NCBI GenBank assembly: GCA_035294005.1 | Contig: DATGLT010000342.1 | Span: 1-50,003, forward strand | Direction of reading: 5' to 3' | DNA from: JANXQE01 sp035294005 | GTDB lineage: Bacteria > Verrucomicrobiota > Verrucomicrobiia > Limisphaerales > UBA8199 | Length of the DNA: 50,003 nt | In this document: in pieces, positions 7,811 to 15,198 of the stretch | How positions within the stretch are numbered: position 1 is the stretch's first letter | Layout of the letters: every line of letters starts with the position of its first letter | Translations under genes and position numbers: made by a program | Notes under the pieces: generated by a model | Told to the model about the DNA's origin: nothing | Databases searched by the model: none | Seen by the model: the letters and a program-made list of their open reading frames with translations, nothing else

Positions 7811-9019
7811 CTAAAGCGCCTCCGGCTGAGCAAGCAACCGAGCGATCCTGGCCAGGAGGCGGCCGGCGGCGCCGCCGTCCAAGACACGGTGGTCGAAGCT
7901 CAAAGTAATGTTGGCTTCCATGACCGGAACGAACTGACCTTTGGCTTCATCCCAGGACGGAACGGGTCTGGCCACCCCGATACCCAAAACGAGGGTCTGT
8001 TCCGGCAGTGGAATTGGTGTGGCCCAGGTAAGACCGAACGTGCCGAAATTCGTCACCGTAGCGATGGAACCGCCGGTGGCATCGGCCGGGAGCTTGCGCT
8101 GATGGGCCATTTCGATGAGTTCGTCATAGCGCTTCACCAGCGCGTGGAGCGGCTGCTTTTCAGCGTTGCGGATGACCGGCACCAGGACACCGTCGGGGAC
8201 TTCGACGGCAAACCCGACGTCGATAGCGGATGGATGCACGATTTTGTTGCCGATCAGCCGTCCAGCGGGCGCGCTGTTTTCAGACAGAGCGATCGCCAGA
8301 GAACGCAGCGCGTAAAGCGCCGGGCCGGGCTTGGGCGCGCATGTTTTGCGATGAGCCAGCAACGGATCGAAACAAACGGGCAACGCCACGGTGGCCAGCG
8401 GCCTGGTCCAGCTTCGCCTCATGGCATCGGCGACTGCAACCCGCATCGTCGAGGCCTGGCTCAAGTGATGTCGTTCGAGGTTGGCAATAAACTTCTCGAA
8501 GTCCTGAATGGTAACCCTCCCGGCAGCGCCGCTCCCCGGCAGCCCGGCCAAATCCGCCGCATGCAACCCCAATTCGATCATGCGCGCTTTCATTCGGGGC
8601 GACATGTAGCTGGCGCCGGTGGCGTTGGCCGGAACAGGCAATCCACGGACGGTCGGTTCGACTACTTGAGCGGGGTCACCGGCCCGGATTTTGGGGGCAT
8701 GCGCCAGCTCCGCATGCGACTCCTGTCCATTGTTGGACGGGCTCGGGCTATCCAGTCCCAGCCGGGCAGCATCTTCCTGGCTTGCTTCGAGGAAGCCGAG
8801 CACGGCCCCGACCGGATAGCTTTCATTGAGCTTAACGGACAGCTTCTCGACGCGCCCCGGACATGGACTGGCGACGTTCATGGTTGCTTTGCTGGTTTCG
8901 ACTTCCATCAGGTCCTGGTCGGTGCGGACCTGGTCACCAACTCTAACCAGCAAATTGACGACGGTTGCCTCGGCGATGGACTCGCCAAGTTGCGGCATAA
9001 TAATCGGGATTGAAGGCAT
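7811..9019 (-). CDS. Dihydrolipoamide acyltransferase, E2 component
   Basis: The start is fixed by MPSIPIIMPQLGES, the usual beginning of a lipoyl domain. A frame that stays open further upstream lies inside E1beta. Domain order: one lipoyl domain (residues about 1-80, lipoylated K44 in EVETSKATMNV), a flexible linker, a peripheral subunit-binding domain (about 140-180, SPRMKARMIELG...GAAGRVTIQDF) and the acyltransferase domain ending with DHRVLDGGAAG, which holds the catalytic His and Asp. E2 moves the acyl group from E1 to CoA and forms the core of the complex. The single lipoyl domain is compatible with PDH of many bacteria or with a branched-chain complex. It lies 11 bases after E1beta, in one operon. 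No E3 gene follows; lpd is 14 kb away. Confidence 0.93.
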   Translation of the reverse strand: MPSIPIIMPQLGESIAEATVVNLLVRVGDQVRTDQDLMEVETSKATMNVASPCPGRVEKLSVKLNESYPVGAVLGFLEASQEDAARLGLDSPSPSNNGQESHAELAHAPKIRAGDPAQVVEPTVRGLPVPANATGASYMSPRMKARMIELGLHAADLAGLPGSGAAGRVTIQDFEKFIANLERHHLSQASTMRVAVADAMRRSWTRPLATVALPVCFDPLLAHRKTCAPKPGPALYALRSLAIALSENSAPAGRLIGNKIVHPSAIDVGFAVEVPDGVLVPVIRNAEKQPLHALVKRYDELIEMAHQRKLPADATGGSIATVTNFGTFGLTWATPIPLPEQTLVLGIGVARPVPSWDEAKGQFVPVMEANITLSFDHRVLDGGAAGRLLARIARLLAQPEAL

Positions 9020-9030
9020 AACCGGACAGT

Positions 9031-9996
9031 TCAGAGCCGTTGCAAATGGCGCGCGGCCGAAGCGATGCGCTGCGCTGTGGGCCGATGCGCTTTCCACAGG
9101 TTGGGATGGTACGGCACGGGGGTGTCTTTGGCGTTTAAGCGTTGCGGCGGAGCATCCAGCAAACCGAAGCCTTCGCTGGCGACACGCGCGATGACTTCGG
9201 CTGTGACTCCGCCCCACGGCCAAGCCTCGCCGACACATAACAACCGGCCGGTGCGCGCCACTGAAGCCATGACCGTGTCGGTGTCGAGCGGCTTCACGGA
9301 ACGCAGGTCCACAACTTCGATCTCGACGCCTTCGAGGGCCATTTCATCCGCGGCGGCAAGGGCTTCATGGACCATCGCGCTGTAGGCGACAACGGTCATG
9401 TCACGCCCGGCACGGGCAATGCGCGCTTTGCCGACCGGGGCGGCCTGGGTCGGCAACTGATCGGCCTTCAGATGATAGTAAAGGTACTTGTGCTCACAGA
9501 AGATCACGGGGTCATCCAGCGCGACCGCCTCGAGCAACATCCCATAGGCATCTTCAACCGTGGCAGGCGTCATCACGATGAGCCCGGGGTAATGCGCGTA
9601 AATGCCTTCGACGCTTTGACTGTGGAAAGGGCCGCTGCCCGAAGTGCCGCCGGCCGGCAGACGAATTGTGATCGGGCACGGCACACGGGTCCGCCAATGC
9701 AAGGTGGCCGCCTGGTTAACGATTTGATTGAAGGCAACGGTTGAAAAATCGGCGAATTGAATCTCGATGATCGGCCGCATGCCTTCGATGGCCGCGCCAA
9801 CGGCCATGCCGAGCATCGCATCCTCGCTTATAGGCGCATCAATCACCCGTCCCGGAAACTGTTGGGCAAGGTTCTTTGTGGCCTTGAATGCCCCGCCAAA
9901 ATTGCCGACGTCCTGGCCGTAGATGAAGACACGCGGATCTTCGGCCAGCGCGCGGGCCTGGGCTTCACGAATGGCATCCAGGTAAGTGATGCTCAT
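9031..9996 (-). CDS. pdhB: Pyruvate/2-oxoacid dehydrogenase E1 component, beta subunit
   Basis: At 321 residues the protein matches E1beta subunits of alpha2beta2 enzymes in length. It starts with ITYLDAIREAQARAL, then EDPRVFIYGQDVGNFGGAFKAT and the ISEDAMLGMAVGAA segment that contacts the thiamine diphosphate and supplies the conserved Glu. RLPAGGTSGSGPFHSQSVE and YAHYPGLIVMTPAT are the next family blocks, and the C-terminal transketolase domain carries VEVVDLRSVKPLDTDTV. With the alpha subunit it decarboxylates pyruvate or a related 2-oxoacid and passes the acyl group to E2 lipoate. It lies 17 bases after E1alpha. The pyruvate assignment follows from gene order and general resemblance; branched-chain substrates are not excluded. 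Confidence 0.92.
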   Translation of the reverse strand: MSITYLDAIREAQARALAEDPRVFIYGQDVGNFGGAFKATKNLAQQFPGRVIDAPISEDAMLGMAVGAAIEGMRPIIEIQFADFSTVAFNQIVNQAATLHWRTRVPCPITIRLPAGGTSGSGPFHSQSVEGIYAHYPGLIVMTPATVEDAYGMLLEAVALDDPVIFCEHKYLYYHLKADQLPTQAAPVGKARIARAGRDMTVVAYSAMVHEALAAADEMALEGVEIEVVDLRSVKPLDTDTVMASVARTGRLLCVGEAWPWGGVTAEVIARVASEGFGLLDAPPQRLNAKDTPVPYHPNLWKAHRPTAQRIASAARHLQRL

Positions 9997-10013
9997 AGGA
10001 TCAGGTTTTCAGG

Positions 10014-11048
10014 CTACAGGGGTTCATGCCCCTCGCTCAAATGTTTCGACGCGAGCGCGCACCAATCTTCCTTGTACGGATCGGGCCCGGCCTCCCGTTG
10101 AACCACCGCCACAACTTCCTCGACGGCTTTAGTTGCCTCTTCGCGCCAATTGGCAAACGATGCCTCGTCGGCCCATTGCTCTCTCAGCAACCATTCCTCC
10201 GCCACGGCCAAACAATCGCGCCCGAAAGGAGAACACTTGAGGCTGGCATCGACGTAGCTGGCGTCGTCGTGTTCCCCGTGCCCGCAGAGCCTCAGCAGAG
10301 TGGCAACAACAAGTTGGGGACCTCGTCCCTTGCGTGCTCGTTCGACCGCATCGGCAATAACGCGCAGGCACTGGGCCAGCTCCGTGCCGTCCACGGATGC
10401 GGCGGCCACTCCATACCCGGCTGCTTTGTCGACCAGGGACCTGCAAGCGAACTGCCTGCTGGTGGGCGTCGAGTAAGCATATTGATTATCCGCCACAATC
10501 AGCACAAGGGGAAGCTTCTCGACGGCTGCCTGGTTCAGGGCTTCGTGGAACGCCCCGGTTGAGGTCCCTCCATCACCAAGGCATGTTGCTCCAACCGAGC
10601 CGATGATTCCTTTGAATCGGTGGGCCATTAATGCGCCATTGACCACGGATATCATCGCACCCAGGTGGCTGATCATGGCGAACATCCCTTCCCGCGGCCG
10701 GCCTCGATGAACATTTCCGTCGCGACCGCGCATTGGGCCAAGCGGAGAACCCAGGCAGGTCCGCACAGCATCCAGGAGCGATTCCCCAAAAGCCAATCGG
10801 CCGGCCGTGTCACGAATTAACGGGGCAAAGACATCTCCCTTCTTCAGCGCCATCCCTATCGAGACGCTCAAAGCTTCCTGTCCGCGGCCCAAAAAGACGC
10901 CGCCATGGACCTTGCCCATCCTATAGAGGCTGGCAAACTTGTCATCGAGCACACGCGCCAGAACCATCAGGCGATAAGCCTCAATGGATCGTTCGCGAAA
11001 GGTGGGGAACTCGCTGACCTTGCCGCGGTCGAGCAAAGCATGAACCAT
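10014..11048 (-). CDS. pdhA: Pyruvate/2-oxoacid dehydrogenase E1 component, alpha subunit
   Basis: This is a 344-residue E1alpha. The thiamine diphosphate motif is visible as GDGGTSTGAFHEALNQAA followed by VLIVADNQYAYSTP. HLGAMISVVNGALMAH precedes it, and the phosphorylation-loop region RLCGHGEHDDASYVD follows. The N-terminal YRLMVLARVLDDKFASLY is the usual first helix. It is the first gene of a minus-strand operon E1alpha-E1beta-E2, with nfo and the hydrolase probably read through behind them. The 450-base gap upstream must hold the operon promoter. I could not identify a convincing -35/-10 pair there, and the start has no strong Shine-Dalgarno sequence. Confidence 0.92.
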   Translation of the reverse strand: MVHALLDRGKVSEFPTFRERSIEAYRLMVLARVLDDKFASLYRMGKVHGGVFLGRGQEALSVSIGMALKKGDVFAPLIRDTAGRLAFGESLLDAVRTCLGSPLGPMRGRDGNVHRGRPREGMFAMISHLGAMISVVNGALMAHRFKGIIGSVGATCLGDGGTSTGAFHEALNQAAVEKLPLVLIVADNQYAYSTPTSRQFACRSLVDKAAGYGVAAASVDGTELAQCLRVIADAVERARKGRGPQLVVATLLRLCGHGEHDDASYVDASLKCSPFGRDCLAVAEEWLLREQWADEASFANWREEATKAVEEVVAVVQREAGPDPYKEDWCALASKHLSEGHEPL

Positions 11049-11480
11049 AGGAAATTTTTATCCGGTTAGGCCCGCAGCCGCAATGTTTCTTTGGCCCGGT
11101 TTAACGGCTGCCAATGGGGAAGTAATCACAATTTCGTCCCTTTTCCCTGACTTTGTGCCGAATTCTACTCCCTGAGAGTGTCCCCAAGCCGTTCGTTTTT
11201 TGTCCTGTTTCGAGGCACTTTCCGCCGATTCGACCAGGCTACGACATTCCACTGATGGACGGCAAAGCCCCAAGGGACGGAATGTCTTGCAAAGCGGCGG
11301 TGAGATTGTCGGTTCGTCCGAACGGGCTTTCTGCGGGATAACAGAGGAGGAGAGGTTGCGTGGCGGCCAGGGAAAAAGCGCGGCATGGGAGGAGACGAAG
11401 ATCAGTGTGGCTATCGGCAAATAATTGGTGTTGAATGTGCTTTATGGTTCCTGATCCGCTGGCGATTTGAAGGCGGCACT
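11049..11480. other. Divergent intergenic region, about 430 bp, no gene seen
   Basis: It lies between the minus-strand dehydrogenase operon and the plus-strand phosphorelay operon and must contain both promoters. A 120-codon minus-strand frame is present, but it has an arginine/serine-rich composition with no domain and is judged non-coding. I saw no palindromic operator or riboswitch-like structure. Confidence 0.5.
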
Positions 11481-11504
11481 ATGAACTTAAACACCATCTT
11501 ATGA
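11481..11504 (+). CDS. Possible seven-residue leader peptide coupled to the hybrid kinase
   Basis: ATG AAC TTA AAC ACC ATC TTA TGA. The stop overlaps the kinase start as ATGA. AAGGCGG, a plausible Shine-Dalgarno sequence, ends about six bases before this ATG, whereas the kinase ATG at 11501 has none of its own. This would let ribosomes load here and restart at 11501. It could also be chance. Confidence 0.3.
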   Translation: MNLNTIL

Positions 11505-13969
11505 AGCAACCTTCCTCCACCCTCCTGTTGGTCGAAGACGACCCGCGGATGCCGGAGGTCCTGGCGGGGTTGTTGCACGATGACAACATCTCGCTGACCG
11601 GAGCGCGCGATGCCAGCGAGGCCATGGACCGCCTCCGCGAGAAGACCTTTGACCTCATCCTGCTGGACCTGGGATTGCCGGGGATGAACGGCTTTGAACT
11701 GTTGGGGCAACTCAAGGAATCACCCGAAACGGAAGCGATCCCGGTGATCGTGCTGACGGCATGGAACAGCACCAGTGACAAGCTCCGCGGTTTCGATTTG
11801 GGCGCTGTGGATTATCTGACCAAGCCCTTTGAGTCGGCGGAGCTGCGGGCGAGGGTGCGCTCGGCGCTGCGGGCGAAACATTTGCAGGACCAACTGTCGC
11901 AAACCAACCGCGAATTGCTGGGCGCCAGGGTTGCCGCCGAAGGGGCTGCCCGTGCCAAAGCGGAATTCCTGGCCAACATGAGCCATGAAATCCGCACCCC
12001 GATGAATGGCATCATCGCGATGGCCGGTTTGCTCCTGGAGACTCCCTTGACGCATGAGCAGCACGGCTACGTCGAAACGATTCATTCGAGCTGTGACTCG
12101 CTTCTGACCATCATCAACGACATTTTAGATTTCTCAAAAATCGAATCAGGCAAACTCGAATTCGAGAACCACGCATTCGACCTGCGCAATGCGATCGAGG
12201 AAACCTTGGACCTGCTGGCCACGAAAGCCGCAGAAAAGCGCCTTGAATTGGCCTATCACATGGAGGATGGAACCCCGGATCAGGTGATTGGGGATTCAGT
12301 CCGCCTGCGGCAGATCCTTGCCAACCTGGTCAGCAACGGAATCAAGTTCACACCCGCGGGCGAAGTGGTCGTCGAGGTAAAGGCCATCTCCTCCAAAAGC
12401 GGAGTGGCGCAAGGCGCCAATCCCTGCAATCTGCATTTCTCCGTCCGTGACACCGGCATAGGGATTCCTGTGGACAGGCTGGCCCGGTTGTTCAAGTCGT
12501 TCAGCCAGGCGGACGCGTCCACAACGAGATTCTACGGTGGAACAGGGCTCGGGCTGGCGATCAGCAAACGGCTGGTTGAGATGATGGGCGGGAAAATGTG
12601 GGTCGAAAGCATCCCTCAAAAAGGGTCGACCTTCCAATTCACGGTGCAATTGAAAGCCGCGCCGGCCATCACCCCCGCAACCGCGCAGGATCCGCCGCGA
12701 CAACTTTCAGACCTGCGTTTGCTCATTGTCGATGACAACCCCACCAACTGCAGAATTCTAACATTGCAGAGCAGAAAGTGGGGAATGATTGCGCGGCATA
12801 CGCAGGAAGCCAGTCAAGCCTTGGACTGGCTGAAAGCGGGAGAAAAGTTCGATTTGGCGATCCTGGACATGCAGATGCCCGGCATGGATGGTTTGATGTT
12901 GGCCGGCGAAATTCGCAAGTTGCCCCACGCCTCGGGATTGCCGCTGGTTTTGTTGACCTCGATGGGCGTCAAGACCACGCAGCCAGAAGTGGCAAGTCTC
13001 GCGTTCGCAAGCTGTCTCACCAAGCCGATCAAACCCTCTCAGCTCCAACAAGTGCTTTTAAGAGTGGTCTCGGGGGCCAAAACGGTGGTCAAAAAGGCTC
13101 AAGCCCCTTCTAAGCTGGACCCGACGCTCGGCCAACGATTGCCTTTGCGAGTGTTGCTCTGCGACGACAATGCCATCAACCAGAAAGTTGCATCGCGACT
13201 CCTCCAGCAGATGGGTTACCGACCGGATCTTGCCGGCAACGGGCTGGAAGCTCTGGCCGCTTTGGAACGACAACCCTACGACCTGATTTTCATGGACGTG
13301 ATGATGCCGGAAATGAACGGCTTCGAAGCAACGGCGGCGATTCGTGACCGTCAAAAACGCCCCGATGCCTTCCCCAATTACAAAAGTCCGCTAATCATCG
13401 TCGCCATGACGGCCAATGCTATGCAAGGGGATCGCGAGAAATGCCTTGAAGCAGGAATGGATGATTACATCGCCAAACCTGTCCGTCCCGAGGACGTGCG
13501 GCAAATCATAGAGCGTTGGGGCGCCCAGGCGGCTTTGGTGCAGCCCGTGGCCAGCCCGCAGCCGGAGCCGGCTGACCTCAATTCCAACAGAGCCGGACCC
13601 GCGGCGGCGAGCGAAGATGCCCCAGTGGATATGGAACGGCTGCTTGAGTTTACCGATGGCAGCACCGATAACCTGCGCGAACTGGTGACGCTTTATCTGA
13701 CCCAAACGACCGAGCAATTCGACAAGTTGCGCGCGGCCGTAGCGGCGTCCGATGCCGCGGAGGTAAGGCGCCTCGCACACAGTTGCGCCGGAGCAAGCGC
13801 CACGTGCGGCATGCGCCACCTGGTTCCGCTGTTGCGCGAACTCGAGCGACAGGGCCGTGACGGCAAGCTCACCGATGCAGGCGATATTTTCGAAAGAGCC
13901 GGACAGGAGTTTAAGCGAATCCGCGTCTTTTTCGAAGAACACCAGCCCGAGATTGTTGCGAAGAATTAA
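11501..13969 (+). CDS. Hybrid histidine kinase, REC-HisKA-HATPase-REC-REC-HPt
   Basis: This cytoplasmic 822-residue protein has no membrane span. Domain order: receiver 1 (about 5-125, D56 in LILLDLGLPGMNG), a short coiled coil, HisKA with H162 in ANMSHEIRTPMNGI, HATPase (VSNGIKFTPAG, DTGIGIP, GGTGLGLAIS), receiver 2 (about 405-525, D456 in AILDMQMPGMDG), receiver 3 (about 545-675, D599 in IFMDVMMPEMNG) and HPt (about 705-815, H760 in RLAHSCAGASATCGM). All phosphoacceptors are intact. The layout allows a complete internal relay H162 to D456 or D599 to H760. The N-terminal receiver suggests that the kinase is itself controlled by another kinase or relays back to it. The next gene starts two bases after its stop. 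Confidence 0.95.
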   Translation: MKQPSSTLLLVEDDPRMPEVLAGLLHDDNISLTGARDASEAMDRLREKTFDLILLDLGLPGMNGFELLGQLKESPETEAIPVIVLTAWNSTSDKLRGFDLGAVDYLTKPFESAELRARVRSALRAKHLQDQLSQTNRELLGARVAAEGAARAKAEFLANMSHEIRTPMNGIIAMAGLLLETPLTHEQHGYVETIHSSCDSLLTIINDILDFSKIESGKLEFENHAFDLRNAIEETLDLLATKAAEKRLELAYHMEDGTPDQVIGDSVRLRQILANLVSNGIKFTPAGEVVVEVKAISSKSGVAQGANPCNLHFSVRDTGIGIPVDRLARLFKSFSQADASTTRFYGGTGLGLAISKRLVEMMGGKMWVESIPQKGSTFQFTVQLKAAPAITPATAQDPPRQLSDLRLLIVDDNPTNCRILTLQSRKWGMIARHTQEASQALDWLKAGEKFDLAILDMQMPGMDGLMLAGEIRKLPHASGLPLVLLTSMGVKTTQPEVASLAFASCLTKPIKPSQLQQVLLRVVSGAKTVVKKAQAPSKLDPTLGQRLPLRVLLCDDNAINQKVASRLLQQMGYRPDLAGNGLEALAALERQPYDLIFMDVMMPEMNGFEATAAIRDRQKRPDAFPNYKSPLIIVAMTANAMQGDREKCLEAGMDDYIAKPVRPEDVRQIIERWGAQAALVQPVASPQPEPADLNSNRAGPAAASEDAPVDMERLLEFTDGSTDNLRELVTLYLTQTTEQFDKLRAAVAASDAAEVRRLAHSCAGASATCGMRHLVPLLRELERQGRDGKLTDAGDIFERAGQEFKRIRVFFEEHQPEIVAKN

Positions 13970-13971
13970 GC

Positions 13972-15186
13972 ATGAGCAAAGTTTTGATCATCGAGGATGA
14001 CCAAATCGTCGCGAATATTTATCGCAACAAGTTGTCCATTGAAGGGTTCAACGTCGAGATCGCCCATGACGGAGCAGCCGGCCTGGAGTGCATCCACCAG
14101 TTCAGACCCGACGCTGTCGTTTTGGACCTGATGTTGCCGAAAATGACGGGTGTCGACCTGATGAAAAAGGTGCGCACCGAAACGGAGTTCCAAAAGCTGC
14201 CGATTATCGTTTTCTCCAACACTTACCTGACCAACATGGTCCAGGAAGCCTGGAAGGCCGGAGCCACAAAATGCCTCTCCAAAGCCAACTGTTCTCCCAA
14301 GCAGCTGCTGGAGGTTGTGCGCAGCACGCTTACGGCAAATGGCACGCCGGTCCCTCACCCGCTCCAGGCAAGGCCGCCGGGAGCCATTGAGCCCGAGGAG
14401 GAAGATCAAGCGGCTGCCGAAGAGAACGCTGGTGGAAGCGCTCCTCAAGATGTCGCTTTCCAGGCCGCGCTCAGAAAGGATTTTGTTGAAAGCCTTCCGG
14501 CCTCTATCGCGCAGTTGCGTGGCCTGCTCCAGTCTCTCATCAAAGCGCCGGACGACGAAACCCGCCTCAAGGCCATCCAGGAGATGTACAAGCGCATCCA
14601 CGCTTTCACGAGCAACGCGGGGATGACCGGCATGTACAGCCTGGCCCAACTGTCGGACGCGCTCGAGGCTTTGCTCAAGGAGCTTCAGGATAAACCCAAG
14701 AACCTGAACGCGTCGACGTTGCGAACAGTCGCCACGGCCGTCGATTTCGTGGGAACACTTTCGGCTCGCGCCGATCGAGCCGAGCCGCTGCAAAATCAGA
14801 TCCCTCGCATTCTGGTCGTCGACGACGAAGCCATTTCCCGCAGGGCCGTAACTTACGCCCTGGAACGCGGCAAACTCAAAGCCATGGCGGTGGAAGACTC
14901 TCAGTCCGCATACAACCTGCTTTTGGAGAGCAAATTCGACCTGATTTTCCTGGATGTCGACATGCCCGGGATGAATGGATTCGAGCTGTGCTCCAAGCTA
15001 AGAATGCTGCCGGCGCACAAAACCACCCCGGTGATCTTTGTGACCAGCCTGACGGACCTCGAAAGCAGGGCCAATTCCACCATGAGCGGGGGAAATGATT
15101 TTATTGCCAAACCGTTCTTGTTCCTCGAACTGACCGTCAAGGCCCTCGTTTTTCTTCTGCGCTCCAGGCTGGCTCGTCCCAGATAA
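13972..15186 (+). CDS. Response regulator, REC-HPt-REC
   Basis: This 404-residue protein has three domains. Receiver 1 covers about 1-120 (D52 in VVLDLMLPKMTG, conserved Lys in KCLSKANCSP). A central HPt-like four-helix domain covers about 160-245, with H210 in YKRIHAFTSNAGMTGM. Receiver 2 covers about 280-400 (D328 in IFLDVDMPGMNG, AKPF). There is no DNA-binding or enzymatic output domain, so the protein probably passes phosphate on or acts by protein contact. It starts two bases after the hybrid kinase stop, so translation is likely coupled and the two are functional partners. The HPt assignment rests on the helix pattern and the His motif and is somewhat less sure than the two receivers. 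It ends 12 bases before the convergent LamG gene. Confidence 0.9.
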   Translation: MSKVLIIEDDQIVANIYRNKLSIEGFNVEIAHDGAAGLECIHQFRPDAVVLDLMLPKMTGVDLMKKVRTETEFQKLPIIVFSNTYLTNMVQEAWKAGATKCLSKANCSPKQLLEVVRSTLTANGTPVPHPLQARPPGAIEPEEEDQAAAEENAGGSAPQDVAFQAALRKDFVESLPASIAQLRGLLQSLIKAPDDETRLKAIQEMYKRIHAFTSNAGMTGMYSLAQLSDALEALLKELQDKPKNLNASTLRTVATAVDFVGTLSARADRAEPLQNQIPRILVVDDEAISRRAVTYALERGKLKAMAVEDSQSAYNLLLESKFDLIFLDVDMPGMNGFELCSKLRMLPAHKTTPVIFVTSLTDLESRANSTMSGGNDFIAKPFLFLELTVKALVFLLRSRLARPR

Positions 15187-15198
15187 CGGTCACCCGCT

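Noticed and set aside
7889..9013. 374-codon plus-strand frame opposite the E2 gene
   Set aside because: It is the shadow of E2 on the other strand: no domain, His/Gly/Arg-rich, and E2 has all its motifs.
11058..11420. 120-codon minus-strand frame in the divergent gap
   Set aside because: No domain, no ribosome site, Ser/Arg/Pro composition.
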